Notes under the pieces: generated by a model | The model's database searches: none | What the model was told of the DNA's origin: nothing | The model's input: only the letters and a program-made list of their open reading frames with translations | Translations under genes and position numbers: made by a program | Part shown: positions 11,044-22,905 of the stretch, piece after piece | Numbering within the stretch: the first letter of the stretch is position 1 | Layout: the number at the start of each line of letters is the position of its first letter | Origin: Tipula vernalis | Lineage: Eukaryota; Arthropoda; Insecta; Diptera; Tipulidae | Length of the DNA stretch: 64,000 nt | Direction: 5' to 3' | Assembly (NCBI GenBank): GCA_958295665.1 | Contig: OY282560.1 | Span: 94,742,930 to 94,806,929, forward strand

Positions 11044-11206
11044 TTTTACCAGGCGAACAGAATTAAAAAACAATATAATTGTCAGCAACGTGACATTATT
11101 TTGTATCGAAGCGTGCCACTTCAAGTTATGTGACATTTGAACATACAAAATAAAGTCATATTGCTGACAATTCTACCTTCTGGTAATTTCTGTTCGCCTG
11201 TTAAAA
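11044..11206. mobile_element. Short inverted-repeat element (MITE-like)
   Basis: The ends TTTTACCAGGCGAACAGAAT (11044-11063) and its near reverse complement at 11184-11206 (TTCTGTTCGCCTGTTAAAA) form about 22-base terminal inverted repeats with one indel and one mismatch. A second inner pair, ATTGTCAGCAACGTGAC against GTCATATTGCTGACAAT, extends the symmetry, so the 163-base unit could fold on itself. It has no coding capacity. The superfamily is unknown. Confidence 0.75.
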
Positions 11207-11265
11207 TGACAAACATTTTTTGCGATTATTGATGAAAATTTTTTTTTTTTTTAAATCTCTGCTTA

Positions 11266-11937
11266 CCTGGGGGTCAATTCTCGTTCCGTGAAAAGTATAA
11301 TGGAAAGTATTTTCAGTGATAAATATACATTTCCGATTCATGTTCCTTGAGAAGGAAAAAAATGACGTCAAAATCTTTTCAGATGAATAAAACTTTCTCA
11401 CCGACCATTTTGGCGGTGAGAACATCATAAATATGGAAATAAAATTCTATTAAAACTAAAGTTGTAATTTTAGCATAAAATGTGCATTGAAACTATAATA
11501 TGATTCACTTTAAACTTAACTAATAAGTAAATCTATTAAAAACTATTCCGTTTATTTAAGAAAAGCCTCTAAATAATTAATTTTGTTAAGTTTTAAAAAT
11601 AATTTGGTTATTTTTATAATTTATTTTATATTTTGACAGGCAATGACGAAAACTGATTATCTAAATCTACTTTCTCATTTATTTAGCTAATATTTACACC
11701 ATTTGCTGTATCATCTAGCGGAAATCTATAACAAACTTGATAAAATGTCTGTTTACAGTGTAGCTTACTATGAAAACAATTTATTCAGCTTTTTTTCACG
11801 ATTTTTTTTCATTTGGACATCGAGAATCGCTTATTGTCGTTGTGTGAAATGTTATAAATGAAAAAGACTTGATGGAAACAAAATGGAAACATGTTTTTCA
11901 TTAGGTTTTTTCACAGAACGAGAATTGACCCCCTAGG
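11266..11937. mobile_element. Non-autonomous inverted-repeat DNA transposon, about 670 bp
   Basis: The left end (11266-11294, starting CCTGGGGGTCAATTCTCG) is matched in reverse complement at the right end (11906-11937, finishing GAATTGACCCCCTAGG). The terminal repeats are about 30 bases long with few mismatches. The interior is AT-rich with no transposase. No clear target-site duplication is visible, so the superfamily cannot be assigned. It ends directly against the CTTATCA-rich region. Confidence 0.8.
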
Positions 11938-12780
11938 CCCTATTGCACCAATTACTTATCACTTATTACTTATCAACTTATCATAAGTTAGTTTTTTTGA
12001 TACAGATAAGTGATAAGTGTTTCACCAAAAGTAACAAAATCTCACTCACTTATCAATTTGAATACTTATCAAATTTTGATAATGATAAGTGATCTGATAA
12101 GCGTTGCACATCAGAATGTCTATAACTTATCAATTGACAAATTATCAAATTTTTATGATACGTTGTAATGATCTATACAAAATTACTATAAATGTGATAG
12201 TGTTTGCAAAATAATGTGCTTTCCGTACATTTTGTATGTTAAACAATGGTTTTGTGCCTATATAGCAAAACAATTACAAAATTGTTATTATGTAATTTAA
12301 TAACAACAATTTTACATGTATATAATACATGAAGCGAAACGTTTCTTAATTGAGTGTTCTTATTTCAGTTTTTAGAATAAATTGTAAAACTTTTTTTTGT
12401 TGCTTTTAAAACAAAATCCCTTTTCTAACTGTAAATAAATTTTGAGCAGGGTGCTATTGCACCAACTACTTATCACTAATTACTTATCAACTTATCATAT
12501 TTTTTGATAATTTTCTGTTGTACCAAATTGAAATTTGTTAAGTATTTAATTGAGTTATAATAAGTGGTAAGCACTCACTTATCAAAATTAAGTTGCACCA
12601 ATTCGCGAAATGATAAGTGATAAGTAATATTTTGATAAGCGATAAGTTTGAGGTTTTTGATAAGTTTTTCGTTGTTCTGTTGCACCGAAAGTTTTAACTT
12701 ATCAATAATCGACTACTTTAATGATAACCAATAAGAAAAATTTCACTACTCAAATAAATTGATAAGAGCTACAAATTGTA
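11938..12780. repeat. Iterated CTTATCA / TGATAAG motifs, degenerate palindromic repeats
   Basis: Dense runs of CTTATCA and its complement are arranged as inverted arms. One set starts at 11941 with CTATTGCACCAATTACTTAT and is mirrored near 12075-12110 (TGATAAGTGATCTGATAAGC, then GTTGCAC). A second set starts at about 12450 (CTATTGCACCAACTACTTAT) and is mirrored at 12590-12660. The shared TTGCACC word at the arm ends suggests several copies of one foldback-type repeat. No coding potential is seen. Confidence 0.7.
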
Positions 12781-12859
12781 GTGGTTTGACGGAAGTCTGT
12801 TAAAACCGTTTTTTTTTGCTGTTATTTTAAGTCGATGTCCTCTATTAGTTGTTTCCAAC

Positions 12860-13875
12860 ATCGGGCTTTGCTCTTCTTTATCATCCGGCGTAGTAGCATT
12901 TTTGCGGATTAATGTTCAGCGGATAGCCGGTTAGCTTCGGTATGGTCTGTTGCTCGCTGAGCTTTCCGCCGGCTTGCCAAACATGCTTTACGTGCTGCCG
13001 CGATTTCTGCTGTCCATCAATATGCAGAAGGCTTCCCGTGGCGTTATTTCTTCTTTGGCATGGATGCCTCACATGCCGAGCCAATGAGACCCATAGTAGA
13101 AGCTGCCAGCACCTCGGCCGCAGCTCTTCCGTTCATACCTGAGCTCTTTTCTGCTATCTGCCGCCTACCTTTCGTCAGTTCCTCAATGAACCGCTCCACA
13201 TCCAGCCTTTGCAGGTTCCACCTGTGAGGTTTACCCGGCGTGTCAATCCGCTGTATTCTGCCAACCTCAAATTGGATGTATTGGTGGTCACTGCCGCAAT
13301 AATCCTCCATAACCATCCAGTTATGGGTGTTCGGAACTAGAGCCTCCGATGCGAAAGTGATATCTGGTATCGTCTCTGTAAACTCTGGTTGGCGAAAGGT
13401 TGTCACAGAGCCGCTATTCAGCACCAAGAGTCCTGCTCTAGCGGCCATCTCCAGAATGAGTCTACCTCTTGTGTCGGGGTTTGGCATCTTCCACTCGAGT
13501 GCTCTCGCGTTGAAATCTCCGGCCACCACCAAATGCTCAGACATTGCGGCTATCTCGTCCTCCAAAGCATCCAGCTTTGCTCCAAACTCTGCGGTTCTTT
13601 CGTTCGGGGTGAAGTAGCAACTTACGTAGGTTATACCCGCTGCTTTCACCCAGACAAAACCCCTTCCTGCTCCATGATTTTCGGCGAAAACTTCACCGCT
13701 AGGTATCCAAATTGCCGCTATACCGAGCAAGTCGGCATACCATCCTGTGGATTGCTTATCTCTTTACTGTACGCTTAGCATAAGCAACTCGACTCCTTTT
13801 TCCACTACCAGCTGATGCAAGATTTGGTCAGCCGTTTGGCTCTTATTCATATTCCCTTGCAGAATACGGGTCATT
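12860..13875 (-). pseudogene. R1-like non-LTR retrotransposon endonuclease fragment
   Basis: The minus strand starts with MTRILQGNMNKSQTADQIL at 13874, a typical opening of R1-clade ORF2. There is one in-frame stop near 13765 in what should be the SEQY motif. The domain continues with GIAAIWIPSG, VVAGDFNARALEW, TFRQPEFTETIPDITF and GSDHQYIQFEV, the endonuclease motifs ending in SDH. The frame breaks at about 13044, where PKKK is followed by shifted sequence to about 12860. No RT follows, so only the front of ORF2 survives. GC content is higher than in the surroundings. Confidence 0.85.
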
Positions 13876-13949
13876 TTCGGCTTTTGACTGCCTGTAGTGT
13901 CTCCCGGTATGGAGTGCTCTGCTAGGAACTTCTGTTAAATCTCTCCTTC

Positions 13950-14670
13950 CGTCTCCCTCACTACTGTAGTATTTTTCAAGCTGAAGTAACGGCCATAAAG
14001 GAAGTCGTAGACTGGTTGAGGTATAATGTAATATCAGTTTGTGATATTCGCATATATACGGACAGTCAGGCTGCCATTAAAGCGCTTCAATCACACCTCC
14101 TCACGTCGAAAGTAGTCCAGAACTGTCTCTCACCTCTTAACGAGATGGCAGGTCAGTTCAACATCCACATTTGATGGCTGCCAGGACATTTCATAAGTAC
14201 AGGGAATATAAACGCCGATAAACTGGCTTGACGTGGTACAACGAACCACTTCTCAGAAAGCAGAAAGGATATTGAAATGCCTCTTGCGGTATGCAAACTG
14301 CCGCTTCAGGAAGAAGCTAGCAAGCTGACGAATGACAGACGGTCAAGTATCACTTCTTGCGTAATAATTCGGCAGGTCTGGCCAAAGTTGGACTTGGCGA
14401 GATCTAAACAACTGATCTCACTTCAGCGAAGTCAGATCAATGTGGTTGTTGGGGTGTCTGGCACGAAACAGACTAAAGTTTCTAGGGGCACCCCTCTTCA
14501 AAGACCTGACGAACCGCTGTAGGATGGACGTCAGAAGTATTCAGCGCTTTGTTAACAGCTCAAAATGCTTCCAATTAGTTGGAGGAAATAATTATTGTCG
14601 TATGGCTATAGACCATTTTTGTGTCTATGCCTGATCCTAGTGGACCGCCACCCAAACCTTACCTTACCTA
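13950..14670 (+). pseudogene. LOA-like non-LTR element, RNase H and 3' end
   Basis: The plus strand reads FQAEVTAIKEVVDWLRYNV, then IRIYTDSQAAIKAL, then WLPGHFISTGNINADKLA, with stops, matching an RNase H domain. The same protein order with related residues is seen at 39547-40026. The following part, LARNRLKFLGAPLFKDL, parallels LALRRHKHLGKFRMDCL near 39300. The fragment ends at AACCTTACCTTACC (about 14657-14670), comparable with the AACCTAACCTAACTT end of the larger copy near 39110. It is a 3' fragment of a related element in the opposite orientation. Confidence 0.75.
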
Positions 14671-14879
14671 GACTCAAGAGGACTGAGCAAAAATGTAATT
14701 TCACTACAACATAAAACTAAAAGCTTTGTGAAAAGTACCCGATTACGATGGATGGATACATCTATGATCTCCGAGTTTTTCGAGACTGATCACCTCATAG
14801 CTCTTACCGGAACACCACTAAACCAGTAAACTTTCTTCTTAACGAGATTCAAATGTTGGGCTGGGATGGCTCCGATGCC

Positions 14880-16720
14880 ATCCCAGAATTATCTCAATAT
14901 TCATGAATGGTGATTTCACTCATTATCTATTCATTAATCATACATTACTTACTCAGTATTTTCACATTATTTAGTCATTATTCACAATTAATTTGTTCAT
15001 TATTCACAAATATTTACCCATTTTCTACTGATAAATGATATATTCGCTCTTTCTTCTCTAATTAAGTGACTCATTATTCACTCGTTATTCATGCAAAATT
15101 AAGACAATATTTCCTTATCGACATATTTTTACAGAATATCCACTCATTATTTAGCTATTATTCACTCAATATTCACTCATTATTAACTCATTATTCACTC
15201 ATTATCCACTCACTACACTTTGATTAACCACTAATTATTCATGGCGAACTCTCTCATTATTATTCACATAATTGTTTATTTCCTGATGATCCTCATTCAA
15301 TGGCCATATTCACTGATATTTCGCTCATTATTTAGTCAATGTCTACTGAATATTCTCTCATTATTCATTTGTTAGTCAATGTCTACTGAATATTCTCTCA
15401 TTATTCATTTGTTAATCACAGATTATTCACTGATGCATTCACCCATTATTCACTAGTTATTCACATACTTTTCACTGAGTATTCTCTAATTATTCATCCT
15501 TTATTCTTTGATTCAGTTACTTATTATTCACAAATGGTGAACCTCTCACTAGTTACTGATGAATGATAAATCCACTCTTTCACTAATTTTTAAACTTTAT
15601 TTTAAGGTTTACGTAAAATTTAAGGCTATTAGCGCTTTTGTCAAAAATAAATCATCAGATGTATTAAATAAAATTACAGTAAAAACAGTTAAATAAATTA
15701 GTACGTCAGATCCCAAATAGAAAGGATACTATCAATCAACTCTTTCTGGTTTTCACGACTGTTTCTATAATTAATTTTCACTATTATTCTTACACTATTC
15801 ACCAGTTCTTTAATTATTCTCTGATTATTCATTGAATATTCACTCAGTATTCACGGATTGTTGACATCTTATTCACCCACGAATTTGCTCATTAGTCACT
15901 CGTTACTCACACACTACTCACTGAGTCACAGATGTATGATGATTTCATTCATTATCCATCTATTATTCACAGGTTAGTTACTCTATCTATATTCACTCAT
16001 AATTTGTTCACTTTACCATTATTCACTCATAATTCGCTCTTTATTCTTTGACTAATTCAGCCATTATTCACTTGATATTCACACAACATTCACGTATTCT
16101 TTCATTATTTACAAATTCCACTGATAAATCATTATTTAGTCAGTATCCATGGTTTATTCATTCAGAATTCATTGATTATTCACTCTTAATTCGCTGATTT
16201 TTAACTCATTATTCACTGATAAAATCAGTCGTCATTTACACATGACTGAAGCAGGATTGAAGGATCTTTCACTTTTTAGTCACTGATGAATGATGATTTC
16301 ACTCATCATCTATCCGTTATTCATATATAATTAATCAGTATTTCCTCATTATTCACTAATTATATAACTGTTATTCGGTGATAATTTGATCATTATTCAC
16401 TCACAATCCGCTCATTATTCACAATTTTATCAACCATTCACTTTCACTCATTATTTAGTAATTATTCACTGTTGAATATTCTCTCAGTTTTACCGATATG
16501 GGTTATCCATTATCACATATGAGTTAATCAGCATTGTCATGATTCAATAATTATCTGTTTATTATTCACTCATAACTCGCTCATTTATTACTTATTATTC
16601 ACAGTTTTTTCACTCACTCACTTTCGTCTCTTTTCCACTGAATTCACTCATTATTCACCTGATATTCATGCAATATTCACGCATTCTTTCCTTATTGACA
16701 CATTTTCACTGATTATCTCA
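14880..16720. repeat. Degenerate CATTATTCACTC-type low-complexity region
   Basis: About 1.8 kb is dominated by loosely repeated words such as TTCACTCATTATTCAC, TATTCACTCAT and CTGATAAATGAT, with no fixed period. A clean local tandem copy of about 43 bases starts near 15326 and is repeated near 15370 (both contain GTCAATGTCTACTGAATATT). No reading frame of interest was found. It looks like an old, slipping minisatellite. Confidence 0.8.
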
Positions 16721-16769
16721 TGTGAATCCTCTAAAAAATTCTTTGTCAGTCGTTGCATTTTCGAGATGT

Positions 16770-17480
16770 CACTTCAATAAAAAAATTTTTGTAGGTTCGA
16801 TCAAACAAAAGTGAACCGTTCCTAGGGCTTGAATGGAATTCTGAAGGCAACAATACAATTTCGTGATGTGGCTCATATTATTTACATTAACGAGTTTCTT
16901 GTGTCCTAGTTGCGAGTACTCGAATAAGAATTTCACGTGTGGCTGTTCACAGTAGGGATTATAGTTTTGCACGGAACATTTTCATGTTACCAAAATCCTT
17001 TGTGGGTCCCACTGACTTCATCGTACGCATGAGTTTTGAAAATGGAAAATAAAGTGCTAACTTTGGAACAAACAGAATTGATCGAATCCCAACCCAAAAT
17101 CGATTCATGGGTTATACGAGGACTTAGGCTGAGTTTTTTTGATGATTCATTATTATGGGAAAATTGGATTAAGAGTTGAATGAATTTTAGTTCAGTACGA
17201 CTGCAATGTTGACTTCGCCGTGAATACCGCAGCCACCTTATACCTCTGGAAATGGGTGTCATTGTCTGACATCAGGGGGACGGAACAAAATCGCCAAACA
17301 CTAGTAAAATACATTCCATCATTTATTTCATCAGTGATGTCGTCTGAGCCCTTATGACAGATTTCAGCATGACGAATTTACTGAAGTCGTCAATTACTAT
17401 TAATTAGTACCTAGTTCCGACTTTAAACCGAGGGCATGGCTCGGAATGGACATCATTTCCGATGGACAGGTGGGATGCAA
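16770..17480 (-). pseudogene. Ty3/gypsy integrase remnant
   Basis: On the minus strand, with several frame changes, the sequence reads PRFKVGTRY, then VIDDFSKFVMLKSVI (first catalytic Asp), VFGDFVPSP and LMSDNDTHFQ (second catalytic Asp). This order matches Ty3/gypsy integrases of the type with VDDF-KF. The 91-residue open frame at 17262-16987 is partly a shifted reading of this domain. No intact protein remains. Confidence 0.7.
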
Positions 17481-18220
17481 ACATGACAAAATTTTTCCTT
17501 AGGGGTTTTGGGTTGTCTTCTAAAAACGCCCTCTTTCTGGGATTTATCGAAATTTCAAAATTAATGAAAATCTATGCGATGATTTCACAGAAGACCAATC
17601 TGAATCTTCCAAACAGGAAACTTAATACCTTTTACCTGATACTTTAGGTACCGCCAGAGTTAAGAAACACGAGGAATTATCGAAATTCACAAACTCCCCG
17701 TACTCTCCAAGCCGCTTAGCATTGGTTATTTCTGCACACTGGCCTTAAAATTTTGTTAAAATTTTAATTTCAAAATTTTATATTTCAAATCGAATCGTTA
17801 ACCATGCAAGAGATTTAATCTTTTTTATCGCCTTATTTTTATCTTATTAACAGACCACCTACTCTCGTATCAAATGCCGGTCTTAATGGTGAACATTTTC
17901 TGAAAGTCTGGGTTAACAATAGCAAGAGCGGACACAAGTAAGATATTTAATTGAGTAAAGCGACTTCAGCAGCGGAGGTCTATTGAAACTTCTTATTGGC
18001 AGTGCTTCTCAACAGCTTGGTATTTGTTGATATAATTCTAGAGTAATCGGGGATGGACCTCCAATATCAACCAGCCATTCCAAAGAGCCTCCTGAAGAGT
18101 TTAACAGATGTTGGTGGCGACGCTAAGAATTCCGGTAATTTTTTCTATGTTCATCTAGGATGTAACCAAGTTATCTGATTTGATTGAATGATAATTGTGA
18201 TTTCTATAAACTAATCACCA
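17481..18220. other. No recognised gene; probably interior of a decayed gypsy element
   Basis: This lies between integrase and RT remnants that run in the same direction, so it probably derives from the same element. No protein motif could be read with confidence. Confidence 0.4.
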
Positions 18221-18440
18221 AATTAGCCTTTCCTAAACGTTTGGCTATTGCTTTCAGTATTGTCATGCTCTCGCCAAACGTTTGCGACATTACGATTATG
18301 TCATCAAGATAAACAAATGCTCTATGTCCTAAAACCATATCTATCACTTGGCAAAGAGCTTGGCTTCTAGGATTCATCTCCATTGAGAACAGAAGGCATC
18401 ACTCGGGGAAGAACGTACCGCGTTGATCGCTCTTGTCAGA
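18221..18440 (-). pseudogene. Ty3/gypsy reverse transcriptase remnant
   Basis: The minus strand reads QALCQVIDMVLGHRAFVYLD, then DIIVMSQTFGESM, and on to LKAIAKRLGKANLVIS. This contains the catalytic YLDD box and the following helix. A shifted upstream part resembles the R-MPFGL motif. Together with the integrase piece at 16770-17480 it suggests one decayed gypsy element lying across 16.8-18.5 kb or further. Confidence 0.8.
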
Positions 18441-19249
18441 ATCTGGTACAACATTAACGCAGTCAACGCCAAGATGCGCGGAGCTTCCCAATAGTCAATA
18501 CCACAGATCAAATCACTAGGAATATATGGGACATCAGAGACCTGATCGCTTTACATTTGTTATCGACAGTAAATGCTATGAAAATAGAAAACTCCATCTG
18601 CTGTTTTAACACGGAATTAACTAAAGATCAGCTCCAACCCAAAGTTGTCCAACTGTAGTAATACATTCGTTTGATAGTGCGTGATATCATTGTGGTTCTC
18701 CAATGGTAACCTCCAACGTGTTTTCCTTATTGAATTCAATCTCGTCTGTTGTAACATGTATCGAGAGTTAGTTTAGCGCGCCCGTTCGACAACTCATTAG
18801 CATTAAAACTTTGTACTGAACACTTTGTATATGGGACAAATATGGATGTGAAATAACCGCTTCCTGCTGAAAATCAGTAAAATTTGTTCGACCTAGATGT
18901 GCCTTATTGTGTCGTAGAAGTCAGAATTCTGTTCAAAGTCGTTTCCCAATGGAGTCATCAACCGTGTAACATGCCGCCAATTTGATTGCGGTTTGTAAAC
19001 GCGGTTATTTCCTAAATCGTAAATATAGACTGATACAGAAAAAACTAACCGCACACACACATATCATGAGTAATTTGAATGACACGGTTTAAAAAAACGA
19101 AGTTATGAAATAAAAAAATTTTAATCAGAGAATGGGGAAGTTCCAGTTTGATAACAAAAATTTACAACAAAGCACAACTCAATTTTTTATGATTTATTTC
19201 GAAATGTTTTGCAAACTAAATACATTGTGTAGTATAAAAATAGTATTTT
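18441..19249. other. Intergenic, no recognised feature
   Basis: No convincing frame was found. The right part (19190-19249) is the 3' flank of the minus-strand serpin. An AATAAA signal on the minus strand lies at about 19193-19200. Confidence 0.5.
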
Positions 19250-20371
19250 CTACTTTGCATCAATATAATGTCCAATAATAATCGGTTCCAGCTTATCTAT
19301 CGTCAGCACCATATAAATAAATGGTCGATTCACCTTAAAACTCTTCATTCCATGAAATCCGGTGAGACATCGCGTTTTTACTACAGACGAGCTTGACGCC
19401 TCCGTTCCATTTGTATTCACACCGAACATCATCCTTTGCCGTATTTCAGTCCAATTCACAGTTTTTGTTTTCGAGTATATCTTCAATTCGGATTTGCTGT
19501 GTAATTCGGGTATTATATGTCGCCCATCAACATCACTTGTTACATTGAATATGGGAATTTGTACGCGGGTAGCATAAGCTTCAAAACCACTTTGAATCTG
19601 TTGTAATTGATATAAATTAATTTTATCTTTCAACTCAAATATAGACGTTTCACTTTGCTTTGGCAACAATAACCAAAGCATTAATTGGGTGTCGGATGCG
19701 TACATCATTTCAAGAACATCGAAATTATCATTGCTTGAAATGCGATATGTATCTTCGTCGGTGATAAACTGCATCGAAACTGTATCACCATCGTAATTTG
19801 TAAAATTTTTCGTTTTTATACTGTCCTTGGTGAATGGTGTTTGCCACGGAATCTTAAAATAGAGTGAACACACCGCCAAAAGTGAGGTCACATCAAAAAT
19901 GTGTTCCATCTCTAACATTTTATTTAATTGGCCATATGATTTACGTGAAATCCAATCGTCCAAATATTTAGCGAGTTCATCACGCTTCTTATGAAATTTC
20001 ACCTGTTTCCAGTGTATATCGAATTTTTTTAATGTACGCTCAAAACGACCTGATGGACTTTGGAATGAGTTGGTAAAAAATTTTGCGATAACATTAAAAT
20101 AGGTGGGATGGGCCGCTAAACGATTAAAATTGATCAGCTGTGATTGTAGAATTTCTTTTTTATCAATCACTTGATCTGTTGTGATTTTTAAAAGTTGTTG
20201 CACCATCACCATTTCAGTATCACCGTGAGCACATTGATATAGGGCGGAATGTATGACGCGGAATGCTAGCGGTGAGAACACTAAATTTTTATCACTGACG
20301 AAAATTTTTTTGTATGCATCGAAAGCGTATTCAATAAATTCGACTACATCGGCACCACTACTGTACACCAT
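19250..20371 (-). CDS. Serpin, single exon, no signal peptide, predicted P1 Leu
   Basis: An uninterrupted frame of 373 residues starts at the ATG at 20371, in good context (CCAAAATGG). Upstream GTG and non-ATG starts are less likely, and an in-frame TGA lies about 15 bases beyond the GTG. The serpin core is complete: NLVFSPLAFRVI, SLYFKIPW (usually NxxYFKxxW; Cys replaces Asn), LMLWLLLPK, and RPFIYMV near the C-terminus. The hinge GTEASSSSVV has Ser-rich P11-P8, and counting from P15 gives Leu-Thr at P1-P1'. Unlike the neighbouring serpins it has no introns and no leader peptide. It may be intracellular, or a copy that lost exon 1. The sequence is diverged from the others, so recent retroposition is unlikely. 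No stops or frameshifts. Confidence 0.93.
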   Translation of the reverse strand: MVYSSGADVVEFIEYAFDAYKKIFVSDKNLVFSPLAFRVIHSALYQCAHGDTEMVMVQQLLKITTDQVIDKKEILQSQLINFNRLAAHPTYFNVIAKFFTNSFQSPSGRFERTLKKFDIHWKQVKFHKKRDELAKYLDDWISRKSYGQLNKMLEMEHIFDVTSLLAVCSLYFKIPWQTPFTKDSIKTKNFTNYDGDTVSMQFITDEDTYRISSNDNFDVLEMMYASDTQLMLWLLLPKQSETSIFELKDKINLYQLQQIQSGFEAYATRVQIPIFNVTSDVDGRHIIPELHSKSELKIYSKTKTVNWTEIRQRMMFGVNTNGTEASSSSVVKTRCLTGFHGMKSFKVNRPFIYMVLTIDKLEPIIIGHYIDAK

Positions 20372-21880
20372 TTTGGCCACTTCGTAATGTATTCAAATCT
20401 CAACTAAAAATACGACTAAAAATTATATTTTGTTCATTCGATTTGTGTATATGGGATCATATGGATTGTATGTGTGGGGGAGTGATATCAGTTATTCAGC
20501 GAATTACGATAAAATTCAATTTAAATATCCATAAAATGCAGTTCAATTTCATATTATGGATATGCTGGTTGTGGATTTTTTTAAATAATTATGGTTATCG
20601 GTTGTCTTCTCACGTATTTCAATTTTGTACCAGTCGTTAATGGGAAAATCAAAAATTCGGTTATATATAATTGGATGTTCAAGTGTTCATTCAACGTGAT
20701 AAAACCATACGGAACAAATTAGTGAGACAGTCGCTCATGGATTGTTGAAACATCCGATAGAGCGGGAAATATTAATTTGAAACATTTTACCTGTTTTATT
20801 GAGAAAAATTTAATCAATTCAAGAATCTTGTCTTCTTGAATTGAGCAAACTTATCATCAAATCTAGAGCATTAGTTCTAGATATAAGTACATATATTCTC
20901 AAAATTACACACAATTCTTGTTTTAATCCCGATGTAATGCTGCCAAAAACACTTTATGCTTAAGCCGGTGGCGATTTATATAATTTTTTGGTAGTAGTCA
21001 AAAATTATTGATACGGGATAACCCCGTCTTCTATACTTTTGAAGTTAACCACATCCTGGTAACGCAACATTTTAGCCAATAGGTGGCGGTTTTGTCCTCA
21101 TCTTCTTTTATTCTTGAATTTGATGACAATTTAGCAGAGCATGTGTTGAAAAAAAACGGAAATATTTTAAATTTTGTATTTTCTAAATCTGTTAAGGTTT
21201 TATGGCTTGTTACGGTTCTAATCAATTTGTAAAAATTTGCCTTATGTATGGATGAATTTTATTCCGCTTCCCATGTAAAGAGTTGTTGACGACAATAAAG
21301 TTAGTGCCTTCCATACACTTAGTTGTACATAACATATACTTCGTTGTGGCTTATGCTAATATTTCAGGAAACGGTTATTAGGTAACAGTTGGGGCCCTAA
21401 GACTAATAATCTTGTCAGAAATCTAAAGCCTGGCGAAAACTGTATTCGCTATGTAGCAGTTTTCGTAGAAGTTCCTTTCCTTCTAAGATATATCCTTGTT
21501 TTGTCTGACATAGAATAATAGAATTCATACACTTTCTACAGATGCATATATGGCATATTTGATTTTATGCTACGGGATTTGGAGTTATTTTAACATTTTT
21601 TCGAGGAAAGTTGTTCCATAACTAAATTATTAATAGCTTTTAGTGTCCCGTCCCTAAAGCTCTACATAGGTTTCAACTTTTACATATAGCGGCGTTAAAA
21701 GTAAAAATTTAATTAACTTCGGTCAGTAACGACCAATGTAGTTAAATCTGGTTAAAAATGATTAAACATTTTGCTTGTTCAAAACCAATTTTCTTGAAAG
21801 TTTAAAAGTCCCTGAGTTGCGGTATGATCAGAACTTCGGTCCGGAAAATTACGTGGACACGTGAACTTATCTCAATTCAG
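20372..21880. other. Intergenic, one possible orphan signal-peptide exon
   Basis: No complete gene is seen. On the plus strand, 20537-20640 encodes a short hydrophobic start (MQFNFILWICWLWIFLNN) that resembles a secretory leader. It lies divergent from the serpin, but no downstream exon is found. The rest (20641-21880) is AT-rich with no repeats or motifs I recognise. Confidence 0.4.
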
Positions 21881-22905
21881 CTGTAGCTAACCTCCAACTG
21901 AAATCCCAAATTAATCACTCACTCTACAACTCACCCCGAAACTCAATCATCTCACATTATAAACATTTCGTACAAAATTCAATTTTATTGAAAATCAACT
22001 GTGCTATAGCCCACAAGTTTTTGGGCGGCAAAAATCTAAAATGGTCCGATTACGATGGTTGATACCTCTATCAATAGGTTTCGGGACCTGTTATTGCTGT
22101 GACAATTTTCATTTTGATTGCTCGATTATTTTTAAACATATCTTAGAAAATTCAATTTTATTGAAAATCAACTGTGCTATAGCCCACAAGTTTTTGGGCG
22201 GCAAAAATCTAAAATGGTCCGATTACGATGGTTGATACCTCTATCAATAGGTTTCGAGACCTGTAATTACTGTGACAATTTTCATTTTGATTGCACGATT
22301 ATTTCTAAACATTTCTTAGAAAATTCAATTTTATTGAAAATCAACTGTGCTATAGCCCACAAGTTTTTGGGCGGCAAAAATCTAAAATGGTCCGATTACG
22401 ATGGTTGATACCTCTATCAATAGGTTTCGGGATTTGTAATTGGTGTGACAATTTTCATTTTGATTGCTCGATTATTTCTAAACATTTCTTAGAAAATTCA
22501 ATTTTATTGAAAATTAACTGTGCTATAGCCCACAAGTTTTTGGGCGGCAAAAATCTAAAATGGTCCGATTACGATGGTTGATACCTCTATCAATAGGTTT
22601 CGGGACCTGTGATTGCTATGACAATTTTCATTTTGATTGCTCGATTATTTCTAAACATTTCGTAGAAAATTCAATTTTATTGAAAATCAACTGTGCTATG
22701 GCCCACAAGTTTTTGGGCGGCAAAAATCTAAAATGGTCCGATTACGATGGTTGATACCTCTATCAATAGGTTTCGAGGCCTGTAGTTGCTGTGACAATTT
22801 TCATTTTGATTGCTCGATTATTTCTAAACATTTCTTAGAAAATTCAATTTTATTGAAAATCAACTGTGCTATAGCCCACAAGTTTTTGGGCGGCAAAAAT
22901 CTAAA

